Position numbers and translations under genes: made by a program
NCBI GenBank assembly: GCA_963971305.1
Contig: OZ020307.1
Coordinates: 49,473,702 to 49,537,701, forward strand
Direction: 5' to 3'
Origin: Arcuatula senhousia
Taxonomy: Eukaryota > Mollusca > Bivalvia > Mytilida > Mytilidae
DNA length: 64,000 bases
In this document: positions 43,201 through 55,200 of the stretch, one piece after another
Position numbering within the stretch: position 1 is the stretch's first letter
Layout of the letters: the number at the start of each line of letters is the position of its first letter
Notes under the pieces: model-generated
Told to the model about the DNA's origin: nothing
Seen by the model: the letters and a program-made list of their open reading frames with translations, nothing else
The model's database searches: none

Positions 43201-46200
43201 TTTTTGGTATGTGATTCTATCAATTACAAATCGAGTTACTGTTATGTTCCAGTGCGTCGTTTTTGACCGAAATGAAGGCCCTTGGACTTAGACAATTTAT
43301 GAAAATAACATTTTTTTTGGATTTTTTTTTTACAAATTTGTGATTATTTTTCTAAACATCGATGGGGCATTAATCTGTGTCTTACAGACATAAACACGTC
43401 TGCCTGTGATTTTATGGGGTCATGAATAAGTCTTTTACTTTAAAGATTGAATACTGGGCAGCGGGGGCATTACTTTTTCTAGTCTTATTTTATGATCTTA
43501 ATCATCGTATCGGAATTTATTTTTACCTAAAGCAATTTTACGTGAACTTAACTTATCAGTGGTGGTTAGGGTCAGACATGGACAAAGATGCCTGACCAAA
43601 TGTCGGGTTTCTGGGAGCTATTTAGTGGACTTTTACAGACAAGCTTAACAATGCTGTGGGACTAATCGCCATAACCCTGAATTCGGTAAAATACGGGGAA
43701 AAATCTAAATGGAAAACACTTATATGTACCTATCTGATTAAACTGTCAGTTATTTTGTATTTTTAGTATTATTGTGTCGAGGGCAATTGTTCTCATAGTT
43801 TCCAATAGCATTTGTAAAACTCAAGACTTTGATGATAAGGCAATGTACTCTTTTGAAATGTTTTACTAAACTTGGAAGAATGAACAAATATGGCGGTCTT
43901 CAGTTTACATTGAGAAGACTCTACTCGTGACGTCACATGCTCTTCCAAGCATGCCTAGGCTGTTCCCCAGTTTCATACTGCACCAATGACATAATGCTGT
44001 TTTTCACCTAGTAATTGAATATTAGAACATGTAAATTTCTTAATATTGAAGCTCTAGCTAAAGTATGCATGTCAAAATACAATCATAGAAGGTTTAAATA
44101 TCTTAGGCTTCACACATAGGTGGCCTAGAATGTAAATCAGCATCTTATTATTTTGATTTCATGTTTTATTGTAGTTGATGATATGGCAACAGTGTCTCTA
44201 CAGACAACAATCGGTAAGAGACAACAGTTAATGTATCTCTAAACATGGTATTATTATCTATAATGCTGCGTTAAATTGAATCGGATAGGGAAGGTTGTTT
44301 TTATCATATAGTTTCTGAAGAAAACAAACAGATAACCATTCTATTTAACTTGCTGATTATTCCTAATACCGTGTAAGTGTCTTTTACTGTGGTGATTGAA
44401 TTTTCATATTTTTTCGCGGCAAACAAAGGGACAAGTAAAACAAACGAAATATAAGTTAATATATTATTAAGAGTAACAATGTTAATATGAAACTGCGAAA
44501 ATTAAAGCACCCATTTTATCAAGAAACAATCAAATGTACAAATGGCGGACTTCATAAGTTAATTTTACCTTAAAAGTTTGTCCTTTTTCCTTTTTTTTGT
44601 AGTCAATATATTTGATATATCCCTTTTGTGTCTCATGACCGTCGTTGTTTTGTATTACTAGCGAACTATAAATTGTCGAAGGAAGTTTCGCGCTGTAAAA
44701 AGTTGTTGAGCACACTTCTTTTAAGTGCCCGCAAAAAATATTGGCCATTGTGATTTTCAATTTATCCTGATTTTCTATCTTTGTAATGGCGTTCAGAAAC
44801 CACTGATCACTTTAACAGCTGGTGACTCGTTACATTGTACATTTACATTGACGCTGAATTTTTTACGTTATGCCACGTAAATGATCTAATGCTGATTTAT
44901 ATATTTTTTTAGCTGTAGATGTTTATTCAATAACAACTCCTCAACAAAAAACCACCAACAAAAAAAGTAAGTAAATGGTGTGTTTTTATTTTTTTTTTTA
45001 TTATATACTATCATCTTTGGAATTAAACAAGAAGGGGTGGGGATGGGTTGGTTGGACACCCACCCAACCGGTTTTGTTGAAATTTTGTTATTTTTTTTTA
45101 GCAATATTGCACTCGAACCCTATCTTCGGTAGTCAATAGGTGGACCCCCTTTTTTCAAATATTTCTGCGTCCGCATCTGTCAAAACTTTATTAAACACTA
45201 TCACTTATCGTTAAGATAAGAGTTAGCTACATAGTAGATAGTAACCCTTTGCTATCGAAGATAGTGTACTTTATGATTTATTGACCGTATACATTTTAAT
45301 TTTTTGATTTGGTCCAATTGCAAGGCACCGACAAGAACCTACATGAAAAGCTGGTGGCTCTTTCTAATTGTTACTTTTAATGCTGCTGATCGACATGCTC
45401 ATTTATGTACACAGGAAAAATAGCTACGGACGTGAAACGTCCGTGTGGCATTACATCCGTAAACCATACGTTTTACGCCCGTTTTACGGTGGATACGGAT
45501 ACGTCCGTAAACTATCCGTGCTGATTTCATCCGTAAAACGTACGTTTTGAAAACGACCGTTAATATTCACAGCCGTTTTACGGACGTAATAAACACGTCC
45601 GTAAAACTGCTGTTAATCATCCGTTTAACGTTTAAAATTTCTATTTAAAAAGTTTAAGGACACGTTATCAGTAAATTGCATACATTTTACACTTTTTAGT
45701 AAAAAATGTTAATCTGTTTACACTAAATATGCATTGTATAATTTATACCTGTTATAAATGATTAGCCCTTTAACAGTAAAGATATTCTTTATTGCTACAA
45801 GAAAAGAAAAAGACAAAGCATTTAGCAAAGGATGGGTTGCGATAAGGCCCTATTTTGGCCCATCTGTAGGCGAAAAATAAAAAGCATTTCATAGCCTCTT
45901 ACTTTTTACCTTATTTTATAGCAAAATGATTGTTCTGTTGTGAAAGACTACTTTTAAATCCTTTTGCATTAACACGGCTTGGAAAATCGTGTTCAAAATT
46001 GACCCATTTTGAATGAAAATTTCATCTTGATTTAAAAGAAATTTCAAGGTAGGGCTTCAATCAAGTGAAATTTTGTGCTTATATAGTTGAAGCCAGTGTT
46101 AACAATTCTATAAAAGGTTCATCATACATATACATCACTTTTAAGAACAATTTTGAATTTGAAATGAACGCTAATCTCAAGAAAAACGAGGAAAACGGAG

Positions 46201-49200
46201 AGATTTCGCACAATTTTTAACTACTGAGAACAAGTTAAACAATTATAGTCTTTTTAAATTTTCAGTATGTCTTGCACGCGGAACCAGCTTGAAACTTTCA
46301 CAAAAGATGTGTTTTAGTAAAACAAGTTTTTGAATAAAATATGGAGCTGGTTCCGCGTGCAAGGCTATACTTTCGGGAAGGATATATATCACTCATTTGC
46401 GCCACTTTCCCATAGGCTCAATGTTAAAATCATTTGTGGTGGTTCATTTCAAGCACCATTTACTAAAAAATAAAAAAGCTTTTAAACTACAGACGTTTAT
46501 TTTCAAAAAATAGAAATATTAACCTTTCGAACAAGACATTTTATGAAAGAATTTAGTTAATTTTATTTTTGACTTTTGCGGTGGGCTGAAAACGGGTCTT
46601 ATCGCAACCCATCCTTTGAAGAATATTTATATCATTATGTACTTTACTTTTTTGATACTATCTTGTTTAGTATCCGACAAGCACAGTACAATTACCAACT
46701 ATAAAATGAAAATCAGTAAAAAAAAACCATATCAATGAAACATTATTTAATCAATAAAACCATTCTAAACGGTTCATACATTTTGAATGTGATGGTGAGT
46801 TTCAACCTTGTTTTAAAATACCAAACCAATTAAGATTAGAAGAACCAAAGTGTTGGAATTAGAGATCAAGCATCAGCTGCTGGAAAGAAAGTAACAAAGT
46901 TGTACTCTAAAAAATAGTAGTGCTCCTTCCAATTTGAAGTATGAAAATACTTGTTCTAGATGGCAGTTTGTAATTGTAACTGTAAATTGTAAAGCTGATA
47001 AGAACATTATTGTTTGAATAAAATATTACAGCACTCTAAATAAATATAATTAACACCATTTTTAGTTTCAACATTTTAATATGATAAAAAATTGAGAAAC
47101 AATCATCTACTTCAAATAATAAGTGTATATTTAAAGTAAAAAGACCAGTCTCAAAAATGTATATTGTTACATGTAGACAGAACACGAGTTAACACTAAAG
47201 TTTGTCTCGCCTATCTGCACCATCGGAATACCTAATAATTCAACTATTCATTTATTAATTCTCCCCTGTGACAGTTGCCTAGACATTATGCCGACTGTCT
47301 GTATACCAAATATCAGATGGGTAGCTATAATACTTTTGTTGTCATTTGTATTTCGAACACACGTGAAGGTTAGCACTGCTGGTGGAGTGTAAATTCCCCG
47401 AGGTTAGCCCGCTCCGGCACCAACACTTTTTGAGTTGGAGAATACATCAAAGCTTTAAATTATCCGTCTAAATTTCAAAATTGTCTAAACCCTAAGGTTC
47501 TTCCTACCCCAGACAAAGGTCGATTATCTTAGTAATATTTTGGTTCCCCAGTTTGGTATTTTTGGTTATATTGTTCTATGCTCTTCATATTCATACAGTG
47601 TTTGGCATTTTCAATATTTTTGGTAGAGCGCCTCTGATGAGTCTTAAATAGACGAAACGCGCGTCAGGCGTAGCAAAATTTATTGTCTGGAACTTTGTTG
47701 TCATTTGTATTTCGAACACACGTGAAGGTTAGCACTGCTGGTGGAGTGTAAATTCCCCGAGGTTAGCCCGCTTTGGCACCAACACTTTTTGAGTTGGAGA
47801 ATACATCAAAGCTTTAAATTATCCGTCTAAATTTCAAAATTGTCTAAACCCTAAGGTTCTTCCTACCCCAGACATAGGTCGATTATCTTAGTAATAATTT
47901 GGTTCCCCAGTTTGGTATTTTTGGTTATATTGTTCTATGCTCTTCATATTCAAACAGTGTTTGGCATTTTCAATATTTTTGGTAGAGCGCCTCTGATGAG
48001 TCTTAAATAGACGAAACGCGCGTCAGGCGTAGCAAAATTTATTGTCTGGAACTTTGTTGTCATTTGTATTTCAAGTAATTTATTTTCCACAAAAGTCTTA
48101 CGACATGAAAAAAAAAACAACCTAAGTTCACAAAGTCAGTAAAGCGTGAAATAAAGGTCAGGGTCACACGGCATGATGACACTTGAGTAGACCATTACCC
48201 CAACTGTCTGTATACCAAATAGCAGATGCCTAGCTATTATACTTTTAAGAAATTCATTTTTCACAAATGTATTACTAATAATTTTATGGCCTGAAAAAGA
48301 ACTAAGTTCACAGAGTCACTGTAGCGTGAAAATGGGGTCAGGGTCACACGGCATGGTGACAGTTGCGTAGACCATAACCTGAACTGTCTGTATACCAATA
48401 TCAGATGCCTAGCTATTATACTTTTCAAGGAATTCATTGTCCACAAAAGTCTTACAAAAAAGTTTATGCCGCCGCTGCCGTCGCCGCCGGAAAGTAATAC
48501 CAATGTCTCCCCTTCCGTGACTATTCGTCGCAGGCGAGACAATAAAATTATTTCTCAATAACAACAGATGTCTGAATTGTCCCCATAACTATACACTACA
48601 AAGGAATGAGCAAATGACTCGAATAATACAATCTAACAGTAAGATTCCAACTCATAGCAGACCCTGTACTGTAGTATTAAATTCTTGCTATGGAACAAGG
48701 TATCTGTAATATGAAGTATGTACCTGAATCAAAATACTTATCCAAAACAAGAACATTGAAAATTCCAAGAAGTCGTAATAGTTCTACTTAAACATTACAA
48801 CAAACATAGCTTCAATTGATAGCATAAAAGATTAATCTATCCATAATTAATTTAATCTTTTAAAATGTTCAAGCTGTCAATAACCATTGTTATGATTAAA
48901 TGATTTAAAAATATAAAATGATTATCTTCACAATCAAGACATTCAACAAGTGTGCTTATAGTTTAATGTCCTTGATTTACAATCTGCACATCAAACATGT
49001 ACTCATAATTTAATGTCCTAGAATACAATAAACACATAAAAAATATACTCTGACAATCTTATTCCTTAAATTACATTCAACAAACCAGACATGTACTCTG
49101 ACAATCTAATGTCCTTAAATTACATTCAACACACCAAACATGTACTCTGACAATCTTATTCCTTAAATTACATTCAACAAACCAGACATGTACTCTGACA

Positions 49201-52200
49201 ATCTAATGTCCTTAAATTACATTCAACAAACCAAACATGTACTCTGACATTCTTATGTCCTTAAATTACATTCAACAAACCAAACATGTACTCTGACAAT
49301 CTTATGTCCTTAAATTACATTCAACAAACCAAACATGTACTCTGACATCCTTATGTCCTTAAATTACATTCAACAAACCAAACATTTAATCTTAACAGTT
49401 TAATATCCTACGTGGTGGGACATACAAATACATGTATAAATACTCAACAATACATCCTTTCTCAAAAACTTTTTCTCAAATATGATCTGGTTATAATAAA
49501 GCACAAATATTGTCACAATAAGAGACCATATTATACACCCACTTGTAAGAGAGGGGAATTACAATCACTTTTATCGGATGGTTACCAACTTCTTAAACAG
49601 ATTTCTCAGCTTCTTCTAAACATGCTAAAAACAAATGATGCAGCAGAAAAAAATTAGAAATGATAGTTTGAGCTTACTGAATGCATGATTTCAATAGTGT
49701 TTTGTTTAGTTTTCTTTCAATTATTCATTTGTGTAGGAATTTTTGCAATAAAGTAAATTTTAATACATACATTTTCTTTTCAAATAATTTACCCAATGCT
49801 TATAAAATGTGGCATATTTTCGAAATAGAAAAGGGCAGAGGATGTTTGTAATAATGCCAACAAATCAATTAAGTTGTGCCATGCCTATTCTGTCAGTCAG
49901 GCATCTACTTCCTGTTTTCCATGCCGACTTAAACCTTTTTAAATGAAAAAAAAACATTTTTAGTAACAGATGTCTCGTCTTCTACTGAAAAAAAATGATA
50001 TCAAAACTAGTACACAGCTTAGGTATTATAATTTGAAATATGCCTCCCAAATACCATGTCGGTTTGGCATTTACTTCCTGTTTTCTGAATGGTCAAGAGG
50101 GTATATGCTTAGCAGAACTTACTAAAACATACAAAAGATGATCCAAATTGGGTAACATATTATAATGCAAACTTGTTGAAAATGAACTTATTGATTGACT
50201 GATTATGTTTTAAATGAGTGTTTTTTTTTTTTCAAAACTAGTTGTTGTTAAATTTTCTCATTTGTCATGGTCTCCACAAATCTACAATTGGCTACAGAAC
50301 AATTGTGAACCACATGATTTTCTTCACATGGGAGCTTCTAGATGGTACAATGCTGGTTGTTGATCCTTTATCCAATGTAAGACAACCCATGATCTTTTCC
50401 GGGAGAATGGTTGCCTTCCAAATAACTATGAACTCCAGCTGTTGACCTCTTTCAGGAATAACAATAAGCACTTCCCGAAAGACCCAAAAACATTCCTTGA
50501 AAAAAAATTCTATAAGTTTTTATTATGTACGTGACACAAGTCTACATATGCATGATTTATACCAACATCACTAAATGACACAAGTCTACATATGTTGAAT
50601 TTTATACCAACATCAAGGTAGGTGATTATCATGATGACCTTGCATGACAACCAGGCTAATGGCGGTGAAAGCTTGAAAACCATCAAGCTCATCAAAGATT
50701 TGTTAGAAACCTTGTCATTTTTCAAGACAGTAATCACCTTAATTTTATGTCTTAGAAAAAGAGTCGTTATCAGATAAACTGTTGTGTTTCAAATTACCAA
50801 GACATATTTTACTCCTGGAGCACATCAGTTCATTCTTGTATTGCTATAAGATTTAATTGATGATTGTAGTTTTAAGTTGATGTGTGTTTTGTAGAATTGT
50901 TGTTTTCTGTGTTTACTGAATTTGTCTTTTGCTTTTTCATTTTATTTTGGAGATTTTATTGCCCATCTGCCACTTAAAAAAATCTTACGAAGATATAAGT
51001 TTGCAGAGAGGTGATAATCAATTTAAATATTCTGAATTAAATGCCTGTAGTTTCTGTTCATATTTAATAAAACACATTTGGATGTGCTTGATAGGCTGTA
51101 GAACTTTGTTGTTTTGCTTAGTGTTGCAAATGTAGGATAAAAATTTTAACAAACCCACTACGTATGATCTACCTGTTTCTCTGAATCTAGATAATTATGT
51201 AATCCATTCTCCAGAGTGTACAAGCTTTACACCTGCAATAAGTAAAGGAAAGATAATTTTATTTGAATAAAATGTACATGTGTATTATGAAATCAACTAT
51301 GCAGTTTAAAATTCAATTTTAACTAAAAACCCTTAGGACACAACTGTGACAACTTCAGGTCAACAGCAGGTGTGTGTTTGTGTTATTTCAACTCAAATTT
51401 GCTGATGAAATAAAATATTATTTGGTGATGAAAGTTGCTATGATTTTTTTGTTCTCTGCTGCATCCATATTTGAATTGTTAAAAGTGAGATATGTTTATT
51501 TGGTCAAGTTGAGTAAACAAAAGATTCCAAGAAGCCCAAATTTCTCACCAAGGCCTGAATTGAACATCTTTATTAAACAACAATATAACAACAAATTTTA
51601 GAGGAACATTAAAAACAAACATTAGAAGTTTTGTTGCACTTAAATAAGTGAGAGGATAATATCATTTAAAAGATGTATGTGTGACTTAATATGTTAAGTC
51701 ATGTGACGTTATTGTACTGGAAACGTGTCAAATGTGTGTCTTTTTTTATTACTGATAAAAAGAATATTATATACATTCCTACTGGACTCGTCTGATACTC
51801 ACCTAGATATAGATACATGTAGTATTTACAACTTTTGTAGAGCTTAATGAGCTGAACATTTAAGCAAGCAACAGTTTTTCTCTATCTGACCCATGAACAG
51901 TCATTTTCAGCAGCGGCAGCCATGTTTTTTTAACGAATCAAAAACCGAAACACAACTTTTGTGCAGGACACCCTAAGGATCAATCATACTAAGTTTCATT
52001 GAATTCTGTTCAGTCGTTTCAGAGGAGAAGATTTTTGAAAAATTGTTAACAGACAACGACAATGACGGACGCAATGGACGCAAAAGTGATGGCAATAGCT
52101 CACATGGACCTCTGGTCCAGGTGAACTAAAATGTAAAGTACATAATAATTTTTACATAAAATGTTAACAAACATACCATCTATCATTTTCTTCAAAATAT

Positions 52201-55200
52201 CTACCACTGACAACATGCATACAAAAATACTGCTTTGCAAATTTAATACAAGTATCACGACTCCTAGCCTTCTGGTTTTGAAGAAAATCATGTTTTTGAT
52301 GACACCATGTCTTTTTTTTTCAAATGCATCCTCAGTGTATGCCTTTGGTGGTCCATGTCTCTGAATGTCATCAACCTGAAATTAATACCTAACATTAGAA
52401 GGACTGTGTACATTAAAGAAACTAGAAAACTGTGAGCAGCAATGACCTGATTGAATTATATTATTTGCAATTTCTAAATAAAATAACTACTATGTCCAAC
52501 AGACATAATGCCCAATCTTGCAGTTCTTTTTTTGCAATTATGAAATCATGAAGTTAATAACATTGGATTATCTTATAATGTTTGTTTGTATCTTTATGCA
52601 TATATATGTTTCATGTTGGCAATGCGACGGGTGTGCTATAACAAGCAGGAACTTCTTACTCTTCCGGAGCACCTGAGTTCACCCTCGTTTCGACTGGAGT
52701 TCGCTTTGTTGACTGATAATCAGTGATTTTTGTGTTTCCATGTTTTGCGTGTTGTCTGCTTTTGTCCCGTTCTTGTTGGTGTTAACTGGTTTTGTCTCTG
52801 CCCTTTCGGACTTTTGGCATTCGGATACCCCATTGGTACCTTTCCTTCTTTCATGATAATAAACTAAATTACTACATCAACACATATGAAATACTGATTT
52901 TTCTCAGAGTAAAAACAATCTGGTATATTCACTCTACCCAATTAATAATCATATAAAGATAACCCTGTATTTGGCAGACGAAAACACTATTAGCCCCTCT
53001 GTTTATGCAGTGGGGCATTAAACCTGCTTGGATAACCCTGTACATTATCAGTTTTATTAAATTCATGCCCATTTTGGTCCATAGGTTGTGCTTTGTAAAC
53101 GCTTTAATTCTGATTTACTTCATTTTTAGCACACCTGACCCGAAGGGTTCGGGTCAGGTGAGCTATTGTCATCACTTGGCCTCCGTCGTCCGTAAACTTT
53201 TTAAAACGTAAACTCCTCTGACACCATAAGTACAATTGAAACGAAACTTGGTATGGTTGTTCATTAGCATACAGTGCTTAGAAATAATGTGAGGATTTTG
53301 ATTCGTCGTAAAACCTGACCGCCGTGGCTAAAACTTGAACATAGGGGTAAAATGCAGTTTTTTGCAAATAACTCAAAAATTTGCTACAGATATCAAAATT
53401 CTTTCTGAGTAAAAGTGATCAGCACCCCAAAATCTACCTACACTGTACCCTTAACTTTTAAAGAAAATTCCAACAACCCATGTAGGAGTAATTGCCCTTT
53501 ATGTTGATTTTTGCAAATTTTGCACCTGTATAGCTGAATATCTTGAAAACTGTACAAGATATTTGAGAAATTTAAATTGCACATTGTTGAGCAAATCAAG
53601 ATCTATAAAATATGTACCAGGGTCAATATCATAGGACCTTTCCTTTTAGGAGTTTTTGCCCTTAGAACATCAAAATTAATTTTAACAGCATTTCCTCATT
53701 ACATTCAAAAAGGTTAACTCCTCTGACACTTTAAGTCCAATTGGAACCAAACTTGGTATATTTATTAATTAGCATTAGGTGTATAGAACTTCTGTGGGGA
53801 TTTTTAATTGGTCGTTAAACATGGCCGATGTGGCTAAAAATAAATTATAGGGGTTAATCGCAGTTTTTTGCTAATAACTCAAAAAGGGTGACATATTTTA
53901 AAATTTTGATCGGAACAAAAGTGATCAGCACCTTAAGATTCACCAGCTCTGAAATTTTGAAGAAGATCCAACAACCCATGCAGGAGTTATTGCCCTTGTA
54001 TTTTATCTTTTTTATGGAAAATGTTTCAAGCTCAATATCTTAAAATCTATATAAAATCTTTAAGAAATGGGAATTGCATATTGTTAAACACATCACGATC
54101 AACAAAATACGAAATAAGATCAAGTTTGTAATACTGTTCATTTTAGAGGTTGTTGAAGGAATGAAAATTATTAAAAGAATATTTCTCTGTACAATCATTA
54201 CTACATTTAGTTAAACCATATGTCCCGTGCGGGGCCCGGGAGGCGAATAGGCCCGCAGCAGCGCTAAGCTTGTCGGTAAAAGTCCACTAAAGAGCGCTCA
54301 GAAACCTGACATCGGGGTCAGGTCGCTTTGCCCACAAAGCGACTGGGATGTGTGCCCCAGGTGGTTTAATGGGGCAGCCCTGACATCGAGAGATGCGGGG
54401 TCGTCAGGCGATAATGCGGAAAACCTGACTGCAAACCATAGTGGTGCACCGTGTTGGGAAAAATGTCACGTTCCTCGCACGTTAAAGAACCCTGCTGCAG
54501 GTCTCGGTAAGAGTAGGACCCGTAGGATCCCCATGCAGGAGGCAAAATTTCCCGTCCCTACCCATCACTCCCTTTTCCAGTGGCAGTCAAAACTCTCCTA
54601 CCCGATTGGCCTTGTGTCCCCATTCCTCCACTTCATCATCATTTCATGTTCATTATATCACCACTTTCATGTTCATCTCCCGGATATAGCCGAAATCGCG
54701 CTGCTTGGGAGTAAAGCAATAACTAACTAACTAACTAACTAACTAAGTTAAACCATATTGTCAGATGACCCCCTCATTTACTTTATGACCCTTTCAATGT
54801 CAAAGATATTTTGCCTAATAACCTTTACTGCAGGCACATATGTCAGGTGAGCGATTCAGGCTCCTGGGAGCCTGTCCGTCGTCTGTCGTCGTCTGTTAAC
54901 AATTTTTCAAACGTTAACTTGTCCGAGACCAAAAGTCCAATTGCAACCAAACTTGGTACAGTTGTTTAGTAGCATTATTTGTACAAAACTGTCGTTCGGA
55001 TTTTTAATTTGTAAAAAAAACATGGCTTCCATTGCTAAGAATAGAACATAGGGGTCAAATTACAGTTTTTGCAAATAACTTAAAAATGGTAACTGATTTC
55101 GAAATTCTGGCAGAGGGTAAGAGTAATCAACAGGTCAAGATCTACCAGCCCTGAAATTTTCAAGAAAAGCCAATATCCCATGTAGGAGTTATTGCCCCTT

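Larger units (their letters stand above)
47337..48072 (+). mobile_element. Retrozyme: tandem hammerhead-ribozyme repeat, about 2.05 units of 359 bp
   Basis: Two consecutive units are almost identical (about four differences by eye), and a 17-base start of a third closes the array (TTGTCATTTGTATTTC at 47338, 47697 and 48056). Each unit ends in a complete type I hammerhead ribozyme; cleavage sites are 359 bases apart. Tandem hammerhead repeats of this size are known as retrozymes in plants and in metazoans including bivalves; their RNA is cut into monomers and circularised. They encode no protein. Confidence 0.88.
47190..48541 (+). mobile_element. Dispersed repeat S, long copy carrying a retrozyme
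   Basis: The left edge TTGTCTCGCCT and the right edge AGGCGAGACAATAAA are inverted. Inside, a unit of about 185 bp (CTAAGTTCACA..GTCA, GGTCAGGGTCACACGGCATG, CTGTCTGTATACCAA) is present about three times. The tandem hammerhead repeat at 47337-48072 is inserted into the first unit. Confidence 0.65.

Noticed and set aside
54350..54730. 126-residue ORF
   Set aside because: It lies wholly in the SINE-like repeat, with no start context, and its sequence follows the repeat consensus, not a protein.
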